Below are positions 1 to 11,309 of a stretch of 64,000 nt of DNA, piece by piece (the stretch's first letter is position 1; each line of letters begins with the position of its first letter). Source of the DNA: Ctenosaura bakeri (lineage: Eukaryota > Chordata > Lepidosauria > Squamata > Iguanidae). The DNA lies in contig CAOLHI010000353.1 in the NCBI GenBank assembly GCA_948474755.1, positions 372,001 to 436,000 on the forward strand, written 5' to 3'. The notes under the pieces were generated by a model. It was not told where the DNA came from. It worked only from the letters and a program-made list of their open reading frames with translations, and searched no databases. The translations under genes were made by a program, and so were the position numbers.

Positions 1-146
1 TTAGCTAATTGCCCCCAACAAGCTGGGTACTCATTTTACTGACCTGCGGAAGGATGGAAGGCTGAGTCAACCTTGGAGCCCAGCAGGATTGAACTCACAA
101 CCTTGTGGTTGCAGTACTAGCATTTAACCACTGCGCCACCAGGATG
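1..146 (-). mobile_element. tRNA-derived SINE with L2-like tail, cut by the window edge
   Basis: Read on the minus strand, this starts with a tRNA-like head (A-box region GGCGCAGTGGTTAAATGC, B-box region around GGTTGTGAGTTCAATCC) and ends with a conserved tail containing AAAATGAGTACCCAGC and TTGGGGGCAATTAGC. The same head and tail occur on the plus strand at 53138-53265, which defines the family from the window itself. The tail resembles 3' ends recognised by L2-type LINE machinery (family knowledge). The 3' end runs to base 1, so its target duplication cannot be checked. Confidence 0.8.
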
Positions 147-241
147 GATCCCTGAAAAGGATAAGTCAGAATATTTGTAGTTCAGGACTTACTCTGTGTG
201 AAAAATACACATTTATTTATTTATTTACATTGATAGAAAAT

Positions 242-440
242 AAGATTTCTGTGTAGAAAACAGACTAACAAAATAACAATAAGATAACATTTGCACACAA
301 AATGCTATTTTCAGTGCAAGAGTCTTGTTTTCTGAGTAGAACTGGTATTTTCTGCACAAAAAGTGTTTTTTTCCCCCCCTCTTTGTACGGAATAAGTCCT
401 GAAGTGCAAATAGTCTTCAAAAACTTCACAGTTTTCAATG
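242..440. repeat. Dispersed TTTTCTGCACAGAA-rich repeat, copy 1
   Basis: A block built from imperfect, partly palindromic units of the type TTTTCTGCACA and TGTGCAGAAAA, ending in a segment like AATAAGTCCTGAAGTG. The same vocabulary returns at 48730-48830, 54545-54870 and, more weakly, 38585-38760 and 58990-59180. No terminal repeat or coding frame is visible. The short ORFs here are chance frames. Confidence 0.45.
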
Positions 441-756
441 ATTTTTTCACAATCAGAAGAAAAATGGTAAAAAATTCTTTATTGTTCCTTGTGGGAACAA
501 AATTTGCAAAGATGTAGACCCCTAGAAGTCATGTGGCTGCCTCAGGTTTCAGATGCAGTGAATGGTGCTGACCATAGGGGGAAGATGGCATGTGTATTGC
601 ATGATTAAACTGTACGAGGTTTGAACTGTTACGAAACTATCCAAGGTGTGGGAATTATTTGGCAGAAAGAGATAAGCACCTGAAATTAGATAGCTTCTTC
701 AAAGGTTAGACTGAAATCCAGAGTAGATTTACTGTCCAACTGAAATGGCAGTCATC
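441..756. other. No recognised feature
   Basis: AT-rich sequence with no convincing coding frame, terminal repeat or homology to other parts of the window. Confidence 0.4.
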
Positions 757-1138
757 TGATGAGGTGTCCCTTGACCCTTGAGCATCGCACACATGTGAGG
801 AGCAGTTCACACAACACACTCACATTTGTGCGATGCTCCAGGGACCAGCAGGGACCGCTCATACATTTTTTCATTTTTGGCTTGAAGCTGAAAATGCTGC
901 ACGATCACACATCGCTCCGGGGCCCCGTGTGCACTTACCTTGTGTGCGGAGCCTCGGAAGCAGGGCAAGTCATGCTTCCTGTCCCAGGCTGCACTGCGAA
1001 AGGAAGAGGAGGGGCTCTCATGTGAGCAGGAAGCTCGTGTGAAGCCGAAGCAGCAGGGAAGCGAGGGCCTCTCTCCAGAGGCTGCTCACATGAGCACCAC
1101 ACCCCAGCGCCGAAAATAGGTGGGTTGCGGAAAGGGCC
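757..1138 (+). mobile_element. Non-autonomous DNA transposon, about 405-bp family, left end lost
   Basis: Colinear with the complete copy at 11913-12317: shared blocks include ATGTGAGGAGCAGT, CACTCACATTTG, ATGCTCCAGGG, TTTTTTCATTTTTG, CACATCGCTCC and ACCCCAGCGC. The right end is TTGCGGAAAGGGCC. The left terminal repeat cannot be found, so this copy is truncated or decayed. It is GC- and CpG-richer than its flanks. The two overlapping 69-88 aa ORFs here are frames of the element, not genes. Confidence 0.7.
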
Positions 1139-1198
1139 ATAGTTCTGTGTGTATCATACAATTTGTTTTGTGCCACCTTGGGTAGTTTACTGTCACAT

Positions 1199-1273
1199 TT
1201 GTTGTTGCTGTTATTGTTGTTGTTGTGGGAGAAGGATTAGCTGCTGTTGTTGTTGTTGTTGTTGGTGGTGGTG
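1199..1273. repeat. (GTT)n microsatellite, interrupted
   Basis: Runs of GTT/TTG with GCTGTT interruptions, passing into GGTGGTGGT at the right end. Confidence 0.9.
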
Positions 1274-1375
1274 AAGGTGTTCACCTTCAAATTATTATGG
1301 TGTCCCTTAACCTATTATAGGTTATCTTGGCAAGATTTAATCTGAAGAGGTTTGGCATTACCATCCACTTAGTTT

Positions 1376-1495
1376 TTGAGTGTGAGTTGTCCAAGGTCCA
1401 TGGGTTGTCCATGGGTTTCCATGGCTGAGCAGGGATTTGAAACCTGGCTCTCTAGTGTATGATAAATCCTATTCCAACAGTCAGACCACTAAAAC
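1376..1495 (-). mobile_element. tRNA-derived SINE (ACA-tail family), degenerate 5' part
   Basis: On the minus strand the block reads as the SINE head and body: a segment like GAGAGCCAGGTTTCAAATCC (B-box), then CAGCCATGGAAACCCA and a CTTGG...CA segment. The better copies at 22222-22460 and 55368-55563 define the family. CCATGGGTTGTCCATGGGTT shows a small internal duplication. Confidence 0.55.
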
Positions 1496-1499
1496 TCCC

Positions 1500-2904
1500 A
1501 TTGCTAGTGCTGAATTACCTAACAAATCCAGTTAATAAGATTAGTGTGGTGGTGGTAGCAACCCCCCCACAAGTAGCAACATATCTTTGACTGTCGCTGG
1601 TCAAAGGAACATAAATTTTGTCCCATTTCATATCAAATAATAATAAAAAAGAGACTAAAGTAAATATGTGAGTTTTGTGATAAAATTCTCTGCAAGGTTA
1701 ATGTTTTTCTATGTTTGACACAGAAATGCCACACAACAGAAAACAGAAGGCCTGACAGGTACCAACTGGATTCACAAGTTAAAGCTCAGACAAGCCTATC
1801 TCCTCTGAAGGACATGTTCAGCTCCATGTAGATTACACTGTGATGCTTCACTGCATCTGTAGATAAGATAGTTCATTCAGTTCATTGTAGTTCTCCTGTT
1901 TAAGGTCCATTTCTTAATGTCCCTATTGGACAGTCAAGATACAAGACAATATTACAGAGGAGGACAAGAAACATAAACAAGTCAGGTTTAACCACTGTCT
2001 CCAAGAGAATGTAAATTTTTGAAGTGTTAATGGAGATCCTTTAATATTTTCAGAAGTCCTAGTCTTCATATGCATTAACCAGTTCTAAATGCAAATTATC
2101 CCTTTTTCTTTCAGTGGGTGGAGATAAAATTTACCCTCAGCACATATACAAATATGCAGCAGTATCACCTCTTCATGTCACTGTTCAAAAATATAGCTCT
2201 AAAAGCACCTTTTTCTTGTTCAATTGGTAAATATCAGTGGTGTTATTTATGTATGGGAAACTCCCTATCACCTGGTTAAAAACTTTCTGATATTTCTTCT
2301 TTGATACCTTCAAAGACATATTCCGTTTCATCTTTCTAAATAACAGTTTGCGGATCATAAACTCTGAGTTTATATTGCAATAGCAGTCCCACCTCTATTT
2401 TGTGTGGATTTGATATACTAGTTCTGAAGCGTTTGTTTCCTAGATTGTACAGATGGGTGTGTAAGATCCTGCCATATTGTGAATAAAAATTATTCCCATT
2501 ACTGAACAACCTGATATTTGCAGAAATTAGAATCCTTTTGTAATCTGAAACTGTCAAATTAAATCATCTTTACTCAAACGTAATTTTAATGGCTAAATTT
2601 AGAAAAGACATGGATTCTATTCTTTCACTTTAAGTATTTTTGTTCTTATTTATTAAAAAATATGTTCTAAAAAAATAATGCACATATTCACAAAGGAAAA
2701 AAAAGTAACTCATTACACCAGAATAACCCCACTCACTATTTTATGTACTATTGGCTCCAATATATAGAATTAAGTTCAAGAAATTCCTTTCTCATACTTA
2801 ATTCTTTAAATTTTTTAAAAAATGTATCTTATCCTTAGTTATTTTAGTGGTTAGGTATTTTTTTGTCCTTAAGCCTTCCATTCAAACCCTGGGTGAAAGA
2901 CTGG
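1500..2904. other. AT-rich unique sequence
   Basis: No open frame with recognisable protein similarity, no terminal repeats and no long simple repeat were seen. The longest minus-strand frame (2336-2557) has no recognisable motif. Confidence 0.4.
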
Positions 2905-3350
2905 GGACCATATCACACTACTAGTGTGATCACACCAATAGTGCTGTTATTCCACTTCCACTTTAACTGCTGTGGCAATATTACTTGGAATCCTGGGGTT
3001 TGTAGTTTAGGGAGAGGCATTTAGAAATCTCAGCCAGAGAGCTCCAGTGCCTCAGCTAACTACAAACTCCAGAATTCCACAGGGTGCAGACCGGGCAGTT
3101 AAAGTGGAATAATAGTGCTATAACTGTGTAGGGCCTTTCCACACTACATTGTTATAGTACTATTATTCCACTTTCAATTCCTGTGGAATCCTACATTTTT
3201 TGCAGTTTAGGGAGGGGCATTTAGAATTCTCAGCCAGAGAGCTCTTTGGCCTTGGTAAACTACAAACCCCAGAATTCCACAGGATGTTGAAAGTGGAATA
3301 ATAGCACTATAACAGTGTAGTGTGGAAAGGCCTGTAGTGTGATAGGGACC
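2905..3350. mobile_element. Palindromic MITE-like element (outer) interrupted by a second one
   Basis: The left end begins near GGACCATATCACACTAC and the right end is GTAGTGTGATAGGGACC, an imperfect terminal inverted repeat. Inside are the paired arms found in the sister family: AATAGTGCT, TTCCACTTCC, GGGGTTTGTAGTTTAGGG on the left and CAGAATTCCACAGGG, AAAGTGGAATAATAG on the right. The element is split by the complete copy at 3132-3332, a nested insertion. Confidence 0.65.
3132..3332. mobile_element. Palindromic MITE, GGCCTTTCC-type ends, nested copy
   Basis: A 201-bp near-complete palindrome. The left arm runs GGCCTTTCCACACTAC, TATTATTCCACTTTC; the right arm mirrors it as GAAAGTGGAATAATAG and TAGTGTGGAAAGGCC. 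TGTAG sits directly on each side (3127-3131 and 3333-3337), a plausible 5-bp target duplication in the outer element. There is no coding capacity, so it would depend on a transposase encoded elsewhere. Confidence 0.8.
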
Positions 3351-4434
3351 TGGGATATGATTATACCTTTGTTTCTAGTTTTAGAAGTGGCCCTGCTTTA
3401 TAGGCACAGATAACACAGAGATGACCCTAGGGTTATAGCTACTGGAGGAGAGCAATAATTGGACGTTGCAGTAATTTTAAACTTCAGGAGAGCATTTAGT
3501 TTAGGCATTCCAAGAAAACATGCAGGCAAGGTTACCAAAAGAATATGAACACAGCAAATATAAGAAATCTACGTGTGAATAATCTTCAGTGTCTCAATCT
3601 CTGCAATGCTAGAAATTTGGAGACTCTGGGAAAGAAATCATATGGTTGTTGTTTTTTTAATGGGAGAATCGAAATGAGCTCATTTTGCCACTCACTCAAA
3701 GCTACACCTGCCGAGTTTTCTAAGGGTTTGATCAGTTATTTATATGAAAAAGGAGTTCTAAAATTTTGGAGGAGTGATTGACTTCCTACCCTCTACCCAC
3801 AGTGCTTTTGAGCAGTTTTGTATGAGGATGGCAACAAGAAGCAGGGGGGGGACAACGACAAAGAGGGTTTTAGAAGAATAGGTGGAGAGTGGGAATGACT
3901 GAAGGAACAAGTGCTATCTGGAAAATATAAATAAGGGCCCATTAAGACTTGGATGCTCTTTAGGGAATAGATATATAGACATAACTTCAGAACTTCACAT
4001 CACTCCAGAAGCAAAATTCCCTAAATCTGAACAGAAGACAAAGTGAAAAGCATAGATTTGGCCATCTGTACAGATATCTATTTGCATTTGTGCACATTTT
4101 CCTCAAAAGATACAGATTTTAGATCCTCACATTTTTGAAAAATAAAAAGTATGCATTCTTTCCTCACATTTTTAATGGATTGCAATAAAACATATGGAAA
4201 TATATGGAACTCTAAGTCTAGATGTGTTCTGTTCTATGATCTTGGGAGGTACAAAATGCATATTTCTGTATCAATATGTGAACCCAAACCATTCATTTTG
4301 CATATTTTTATCATTATTGATCAAAACTTACAGTGAAACTACCTATAGCCCCATTGTCAGAGAAGGGACGAAGTACAGCAAAAAATAGTTTCTGCTTAGA
4401 ATTATTTTCCTAATCCATTACCATCACCACCCCC

Positions 4435-4460
4435 ATTAAATAAATAAATAAATAAATATT
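4435..4460. repeat. (TAAA)n microsatellite
   Basis: Five uninterrupted AAAT/TAAA units following a short C-rich stretch. Confidence 0.9.
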
Positions 4461-5378
4461 CCAGTGATAAAAGGCTTGTCTAGTTGTGACTGCAGTATTC
4501 TTTTTCCATGGGAAAAAGGCTTAATTGTGCATATTAGACTGTGCTACAAGGACTTGGTTATATTAAACTATAGTTACCTGCAAAGCCATTCTTGGCATTA
4601 AATTCTGTCTATTAAAGATCTTCAAGGATATTTTAGGGTTAAAATGATCCTAACCATTACTGAGCTTTTCTCGTGAAACAAACAACCCATTAAGTTCTGT
4701 ATCTGATACAAACAGCTCTGCAGTATATGCCTAGGGACAGTGTTAATTAAGGGGAAAGCTAAAGTACCAAAAGAGTAAGAACCTATATTGACTAAATCTC
4801 AGCTTGTTAATTATTGCCATGTCAACAGAAGATGTCAAGAGTAACAAATGTCTGAAGAAAAGGGATCAGAACTGAAATCTTAATAAGGAAATATATCAGT
4901 ACTAGTAAGTATACATCCAAGTTAGTTTTATCACTAATTTCTTTTCATGACTAGTTAGAATGGTAGCTTGAGATAGAATGGGGAGGGGATATGTGGGGAA
5001 GTACTACTGTGGAGAGGTCAATCTGTCACCTGACACCTTCCCCAGTGGGTCATAGAATATACCTATGTCAGGCACCATCATTCATAGGGAGTTTTTAAAT
5101 TCTTTAGCGGGACATCCTTCCAGCTGCAGTGAGATCTTGCCTGTTGAACCATAGATGTGACCTTCAAGATAGAAACTTGATTACTCTCCTATTAATGATG
5201 TCATTGATCAGAGGTGAGGCAACAGAATGCTGCTTATTGCTTAGAAAACTGAATCCAAGGTGAGAAGTCATGCTGAAAAGCCTGGATACACTTTCTTATA
5301 ATATCCCTTAAGGAGGTTTACACATTACTAGCCTTCCTATGTCTTGTGAAAACACCTTTGTCATCAAACTACATTATT

Positions 5379-5435
5379 CAGTCAGTCAGTCAGTCAGTCA
5401 ATCAATCAACTAACCAACCAACCAGCCAATCAAAT
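5379..5435. repeat. Compound tetranucleotide repeat (CAGT)n-(CAAT)n-(CCAA)n
   Basis: CAGT units pass stepwise into CAAT and then ACCA units, as expected from substitutions spreading within a tetranucleotide array. Confidence 0.85.
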
Positions 5436-6013
5436 AGTTATTTCAATTTACAACCAACAACATAAAAAAGAATAAAAATGATAGAAGAATGGACATTCTA
5501 GCACTTTCTGCTGGGAGAGGACACTCCAGGAAAGTCCTTTTCTCCATCCAACTGCTGTTGCTGCCGCTGCCTGACTGTGCTGTACCTGTGGAACTCTGGT
5601 GGGAAGATCCACCTCTCCTCTGTCTTTACAGATTCAGTTCCACCATCAGCTGTGACTCAGCAGATTCTATCAGCCAGTCCCACCTAGCCCAACTCTAGAG
5701 TTGAGGAAGATGGCAGATAAAAACGGGAGTCCAGGAAGGGCAAGTCTGCCAGTTGTGAGGTTGATATTGAAGGGGAGAGTTGCAATCTATTATTTTATAA
5801 TCATTTCATTATCATCTGTAAGTGCGCAACCAGTCTACTATACAAAAGGCATGTTCAAGAAAGAGGAAGGGAGATAAAAGTCCTGAGGGGGCAACCATTA
5901 CAGTTGTACAGGACAGATGGAGATATGGAAACAGCAAAACAGCTACCAGTACCAGTACCAAAAAAGCCATCCCTGAATCCCACCATTTTGGACAATATTT
6001 GGACAATCTCTTA

Positions 6014-6260
6014 GGCCCTTTCCACACCATCCTTCCATCCCACAATGAGGATGGTAGAAGGACAGGACCACAATGATGCTTCTGCATGGTCCCGTCATCA
6101 TGGTCCCATCCTTTTCCCATTTCCACATGACATAATCATGGATTAAATCATTGATAGATTTTCCCCATCAATGACATGGGATTGTGCCACCGTCCTGGAC
6201 TTACCAATCCTGCAGAAGCCACAGAAGCAAAATGGCTGCACTTCCAGATCCAGCACAGCC
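6014..6260 (+). mobile_element. MITE with GGCCCTTTCCACAC end, related to 36800-37190
   Basis: The left end GGCCCTTTCCACACCATC follows TTA. Internal blocks (GGTCCCGTCATCATGGTCCC, GGATTAAATCATTGATAG, CCATCAATGACATGGG) match, with divergence, the reverse complement of 36800-37190. The right end was not located, so the endpoint is approximate. The overlapping ORFs at 5812-6126 are chance frames. Confidence 0.55.
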
Positions 6261-6401
6261 TGGAGCCTTGGAAAGATCAGCCTGTGTTAAATGGAGTTAC
6301 ACTCCCCCAAAGACAGGTTTGCAGCTAGGGTGTGCTCCTAAGTTAAATTCAAAGCTTGGAAGTTTTCAGTATCCAGGAGTGCGTTTGCACGGTTAAGGCT
6401 T

Positions 6402-6545
6402 GGGAGCCAGCTGCACCCATTCCTTGAGATGTCAGATCTGCCCACAGTGACAAATGTCTTCGTTTCATCCTGGATTGATTACTGTAACCCACTATGTGAG
6501 GCTGTCTTTGAAGAGTGTTCAAAAACTTCAACTGGTCCAAAGATC
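6402..6545 (+). mobile_element. L2 LINE reverse-transcriptase fragment
   Basis: Plus-strand translation gives DLPTVTNVFVSSWIDYCNPL, the well-known L2 RT C-terminal block (family pattern DLATVTHALVTSRLDYCNALY), followed by a decayed form of the LQLVQNAAARL segment. Frame-damaged and short; a fossil with no neighbouring intact LINE. Confidence 0.75.
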
Positions 6546-6719
6546 CACGGACAGATTTTTTAGTGGGCCTGGTTTACTGGTTTACTGGTCTAAGGGCCTC
6601 CCTTCTTCCATCACATGTTCTTCTGATGGCTGAAATGGAACCATGTGTTTTGCTGTGTTTAATGACACAGGTTTGACAGCACAGGGCATTTTGGCTTGTC
6701 TATCATGTGGTTTAGCCCA

Positions 6720-7010
6720 TTGTTGTTTTCATTTTAATTCAGTTTTACTTTAATTTGGTTGTATTCTAAATCAGTTGATCTATAAATAATTTCATTTTAA
6801 TTCGATTGGATTTAAATCAACTGCATTTTAAATAGGTTGTATTTTAAGTCAGTTTTATTTTAGTAGTTGGTGGCATTCAGTTTCATTTTACCTCACTTTC
6901 ATTTTCATTCAGTTTTATTTTAATTCAGTTGTATTGTAAATCAGTTTTATGTTGGTTTTATTTTAGTTGGCAGTATATTAATTTGATTTTCATTTAATTC
7001 AATATAGTCT
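6720..7010 (+). repeat. Degenerate minisatellite, about 16-20-bp AT-rich unit
   Basis: Many imperfect copies of a unit like TTTTAATTCAGTTGTA: variants include CATTTTAATTCAGTTTTA, TTTAATTTGGTTGTATT and TTTTAAGTCAGTTTTA. It may have grown from the A/T-rich 3' UTR of the adjacent L2 fragment (inference). Confidence 0.65.
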
Positions 7011-7056
7011 GGTTGGAAAGAACTAAGAGGGAGTAGGGAGAGATTCCTAGAGGTGT

Positions 7057-7340
7057 TTGGGCCATACTGGGGCTTGTAGCCCACCCGGGTTTTCAAGTAG
7101 GACCCAAGTGGATCTGGGTGATATGGTTACCTCAATTAGGCTGTGTAGTCCCTGTTATGCCCCAGTTAAGCTGGGTGTACCCTTTCCAAACCCCATAGGC
7201 CCTGATAAATCCCAACTAGGCTATGCAGGCCTTGGTAAGCCCAAATTTGGCTTGGTAGGCCCCAACTAGACCATGAAATCTCTGATTGGTCCTTGCAGAC
7301 CTTAATAGGTCTAGTTAGCCTGAGTAGCCCATGATAGGCT
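7057..7340 (+). repeat. Degenerate minisatellite, about 30-45-bp GGCC/TAGG-rich unit
   Basis: Recurrent phrases such as TAGGCCCTGATAAATCCCAA, CTAGGCTATGCAGGCCTTGG and TAGGCCCCAACTAGACCATG alternate for nearly 300 bp. Spacing is irregular, so the array is old. It lies about 50 bp from the AT-rich array on its left. The 70-aa frame here is a by-product. Confidence 0.6.
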
Positions 7341-8384
7341 TCTGACTGGACCTTATAGATTCCAAGATTAGAGTTTCTGGGCCTGATGGTGGATTGATAG
7401 TTGGACTAGGAATCCTGTATCATTAGATATGAAGCCTAAGAAGGAGAGTGAGGGGCTGGATTCCCATTAAGAGAAGACCTACCAAGCACTCACCTTTTCA
7501 ATTATCTTCTTCATAGGAGGATGGGGAGGGGGTACACTCACTGCAATTTTTTCAAGGCTGGAGATGTTGGAGAAGGTTCAGGGTACCTTTTAGCATTTCA
7601 CCTTGCCATCTAAGAATATTGTTAGGGGTTTGACCAGGGCTAAGCTTACTGGTCAAATTTTGGCCTGTTTAGATGTCTTGGAGAGAAAAAGTCAGTCAGA
7701 GGATGGCATGGCTGCAATGGCTGATGGGGAAGAGATTCCTTTGACTTCACTGGGCAGTGATGAAGGAGATTTCAGGAGTATTTCATTGGCAACACTTTGG
7801 CTGGTGAGCAGTAAAACACAAACATTCCTCTGGGGAACTTGGGAAGCCTTGGTGGGTCTGGAGTAAGCCATGGTGTTAGACAGCTCCCAGTAATTGGCAC
7901 AGAGGGAGCTAGGCCTGTGGGATTTGTACTTCCCTTAAGTGTCCCAATTATGTTAGGAGGACCTCAAACTAGCCGCTCAAAACTGAGCGGGGGGCTTATA
8001 CACTATGTCCCTCCCTGAAGGGGTGTGAGTTAATTGTTTTCTGGCAGAGTAAACAAAATAGGTCTGGAATGGAATGATTGTTGACAAAATATTAATGGGA
8101 TTCCTGGCAGCTTCTCAATGTTTTGGTTGGAAAAGGTGACTGGGGAAGGTTTGTGTAGGAAATGCGCACAGCGTGGGTACTTGCCTGCTGCATTTGGGCT
8201 TGACCAATTATTTCTGAGATTGGGCAGTTGAGAAGATTTTTTAGAGCCATTATGTCAGGCTTTCCCAGCTAATCCACAGCAAACTTATAACCTGGCCATG
8301 CTGAGGTCACCTCTAACCTACTTTTGCCCATCTTCCCAGCCAACGTCCACATGGTGCTTCAATCATAAGTGTATATAAATTAAT
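7341..8384. other. Unassigned sequence, possibly old retroelement interior
   Basis: Contains an 87-codon open frame (7603-7866) with no motif I recognise and a small inverted repeat AGCCGCTCAAAACTGAGCGG. It sits before a block with a second copy at 45650-45770. No firm assignment. Confidence 0.3.
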
Positions 8385-8600
8385 TTCATGCCAGTTACTG
8401 TTAGTAAGTTAGACCATACCAAAGCATGGGGGCATACAGCTGCATAAGATCCTTAGCATAAGATTCTGTGTGGTGAACACATAGATGCCAAACTGTTTTG
8501 TTTTGTTGTGCTCCCTCCTCCCCAAGCCGCAAGAGTAGAAAGATTTGGCTTATAGCTTGTGTTGAAGCATGGTCTTGTGACAACTCTAACATATTTATTT
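8385..8600 (-). repeat. Unclassified dispersed repeat, copy 1
   Basis: The reverse complement of about 8385-8470 aligns with the reverse complement of 45650-45770 over about 80 bp; shared core ATGCTTTG followed by TGGTYTAA and later TTGGCAT/CTGGCAT. In both places a minus-strand frame covers the core (63 and 60 aa). That suggests a decayed protein-coding retroelement, but I cannot name it. Confidence 0.4.
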
Positions 8601-8679
8601 AATAATAATGCATTATAGGATTATATTACATAAGAAATTCAAATAAATACAAGATTTGCAAGCCCTGCAAAGAGGCTTA

Positions 8680-8860
8680 GGCCATTTCTGCACTACATTA
8701 TTATAGTGCTATTATTCCACTTTCAGCATCCTGTGGAATTCTGGGGTTTGTAGTTTACTGAGACCCTCTAACTATCCCTCTCTAAACTGCAAACCCCAGG
8801 ATTCCATAGGAAGTTGAAAGTGGAATAATTGCACTATTACAGTGTAGTGCGGAAATGACC
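8680..8860. mobile_element. Palindromic MITE, GGCCATTTC-type ends
   Basis: Left end GGCCATTTCTGCACTAC, right end GTAGTGCGGAAATGACC, with internal mirrored blocks TTCCACTTTCAGC and GAAAGTGGAATAATTG. Flanked by TTA and CTA. Same family as 3132, 9871, 18266 and 20866. No coding capacity. Confidence 0.8.
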
Positions 8861-9870
8861 CTAGTGTTCTCAAGGCAACAGAACAAGGGCCTGTTACCTC
8901 CTCTAGATGGCTATTATTCTCATAAATAACTGAAAAAGATCTGCCTCATGACATTGAGGATCTGGGTTGTCCCTAGTGAATGGGTGTTTCCTGGCATTGT
9001 GGTTTCAGAGCTGTGAAGGAAACTTTAGCCATTGAGGTGCTAATTGTCATCCTACCTGTTACCAGACTTTTCAGGTCTCTGGCCTTGCAAATGTCAACAA
9101 CTTGCACCTCCACAATTTTTCAGCATCTTGGATACATTACCTGAGGTTCTGCCCATTTTGACAGTGTATTTATTCTGTAACTAGGCTGCTATTGTTTCTC
9201 CCTTTTCTTTGCAGATATTTTGTGTAATAATCAACAAGCAAAGCTTCATTCTATTTTCCCTAAATATGCAGAGAAGCTGACTTCACGTCTTTTCTTAGCT
9301 CCTTATGATGCCTATGGAGCAATTTAAATGAAGTGGTTTTAGAATCTCCTCATTTTTCTGTAGGATGACAGCATCCTGTCAGCTTCTTGATTTTTCAAGT
9401 AGATCACACAGTTTTCTTCTTTGACAGTTGATTCTAAGGTGTTCAAGATGTTGTGGAAAATTACTGGAGGTTAGATATCCATTCATCCCTGTATTCAAAT
9501 TAGAGATGAAACATCTTCCCAAGAGAAATTCTCATATAATTTATTTATATGGAATAGCACCTTTATAGCTCTCCCAGCAAGAGACTTCAATGAGGAGTCA
9601 CTACCACTTTTTTTGTTCATGAATTCCAAACCCACTGTGGGAGGAGGAAACTGTTAGCATTTTCCGTCATGGGAACTCAAGGATCTTGAAAGAGTTTGCA
9701 ATCTCCTGCCTTAATCAGAAGATCCACTGGTAGCTACTATTAGGGAAAATTGTTTACATACCTCCCTGTTGACTCACTGGTAGCTACAGAGAATTTTTAT
9801 TAATCTCTATTTTTCCAAACCATTGAATTTGTCATTTTTCACAGATGACTGGTGTGACATGTTTATCCCT
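8861..9870. other. No recognised feature
   Basis: AT-rich; no family motif, terminal repeat or simple repeat of note. Could include remnants of the 5' half of the DIRS-like element that follows, but nothing can be matched by eye. Confidence 0.35.
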
Positions 9871-10072
9871 GGCCATTTCCGCACTACAATGTTAAACTGC
9901 TGCTATTCCACTTTCAACGCCCTGTGGAATTCTGGGGTTTGTAGTTTACTGAGACCAAAGAGCTCTTTGGCTGAGAATTTGAAGTACCCTTCCCTAAACT
10001 ACAAACCCCAGAATTCCAAAGGAGGTTGATAGTGGAATAGCAACACTTTAACACTGTAGTGCGGAAATGGTC
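9871..10072. mobile_element. Palindromic MITE, GGCCATTTCCGCAC ends
   Basis: Ends GGCCATTTCCGCACTAC and GTAGTGCGGAAATGG. Flanking CCCT before the left end and CCCTG after the right end gives a short target duplication. The interior mirrors TTCCACTTTCAACGCC and GGTTGATAGTGGAATAG. The 68-aa frame at 9823-10029 is a chance frame. Confidence 0.85.
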
Positions 10073-10734
10073 CCTGTCTTGTTATTGACTTATGGGCTTC
10101 TACAGTGAATTTTTGTTAACTCATATGTTATCTAAGGACTTATTTTCTACAGTCATTAGTAGAAGGTGCTTCTGTCTTTCCCCCCTTTACTCACTGGTGT
10201 CTACATGACAGTGCTGTTAACTTAACCACTGCATTGATCTTGTTTTATACAGGCATACACAGACAACCCACTAAAGTAATAATTGGTTATTCCTCTTGAA
10301 ATTTTTGTTTGATTCTATGTATAGATAAAAACAAGTTGTTGGTTCCATAGTGATTTTAATACTGTTACTGTTTAATTTGTTTTTACATGAAAAAATTATA
10401 CTGTTAATGCAACCGGTTTTTGGACCACATTTCATTCTGATTGGTTGTAAAATCAGAGTCCAGTTTGTTCAATTTAGCAAATTCTTCACCCACATGGGTT
10501 CTAATGCTGCTCTGTAGTAATTTAGATATCAGGAGATGATTGAATGATAGATTCCTCACCTCATTATCCAAAAAAAATGATCACATTTCCAACATTGGCC
10601 TTTGCTTTTAGAGACCAGGGGTACCATGATAACACTGGTGGTTTTAGAATTCACAAAGCATGAGACAGCTGGTTTTGGGACTGGGGCCAAGTATTGTATA
10701 GGTGTGAACTATTATCTCCTGATATTCTCAGGGT
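10073..10734. other. No firm feature; upstream flank of the DIRS relic
   Basis: The last 150 bp may belong to the N-terminal part of the recombinase, but frame damage prevents a confident reading. Confidence 0.3.
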
Positions 10735-11275
10735 TGTGGAGAATATGTTGGCCATTTGCACCTCAGATTATGAGGCATTTTGTTCTGCACAGCAGCTTTG
10801 ATTGCCCCATTTTGTTGCCTTTTGTGTTAGTGAGCTGGTTGAGTTGTCTAAAGGGGATACATTGGGCAGAACAAAGGATATTGATCTTTCTGGGCAGTGT
10901 GTGTTAACAATTCTGTAAAGTTAATGGAGGGGGCTAGAGGTGAAGTTGGTGATGTTGAATGTTTGTCATAATCATGCCTTGTGCCTTGTTCATGCTCTGC
11001 AGAGTGTTCTGCAGAGTTACATGCAGGTTAGGGGAACTAGGCAAGGTCTTTTTTTTTTTTTTGTCATGCTAACTTTCACCCATTACTAAATACCAATTCT
11101 GGATGGCCACTTCCAAGTCCTTGTGTTGATTGGGCCTTCAGAGGTAAAATTGGACCTATTCATTTTGGATTGGGGTTGCTTCCATGTCTTTTGCTGTAGG
11201 TCTGGGTATTGAACACTTGAGTTTTGTTACATATAAGAGGCATGTCTGACCTCTCAAGTTTGATTGATCTTGTTC
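10735..11275 (+). pseudogene. DIRS-type tyrosine recombinase, decayed
   Basis: Tyrosine recombinases of DIRS retroelements integrate circular cDNA without making target duplications. The plus-strand translation, across frameshifts and stops, gives colinear pieces of this family: SDYEAF; VSELVELSKGDTLGRT; ALCLVHALQSVLQSYMQVRG; TKYQFWMATSKSL; and TYSFWIGVASMSFAVGLGIE. The last block corresponds to the THSFRIGAAS box that carries the catalytic His-x-x-Arg. Here His is Tyr and Arg is Trp. The first-box Arg expected before SELV is also lost (Cys-Val), and an 11-12-base T run interrupts the middle. Several catalytic residues are gone and at least two frame changes are needed, so the gene is dead. 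Assignment rests on the order of five motif blocks read by eye. Confidence 0.7.
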
Positions 11276-11309
11276 ATGTTTCTAACATTCTTATTTTTCC
11301 CAGATTCTA

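Larger units (their letters stand above)
3351..6013. other. AT-rich unique sequence with small simple repeats
   Basis: No recognisable gene. The 78-aa frame at 3545-3781 and the frames near 4151-4388 and 5489-5698 show no family motif. (TAAA)n lies at 4435-4460 and a CAGT/CAAT/CCAA tract at 5379-5435. Confidence 0.4.
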
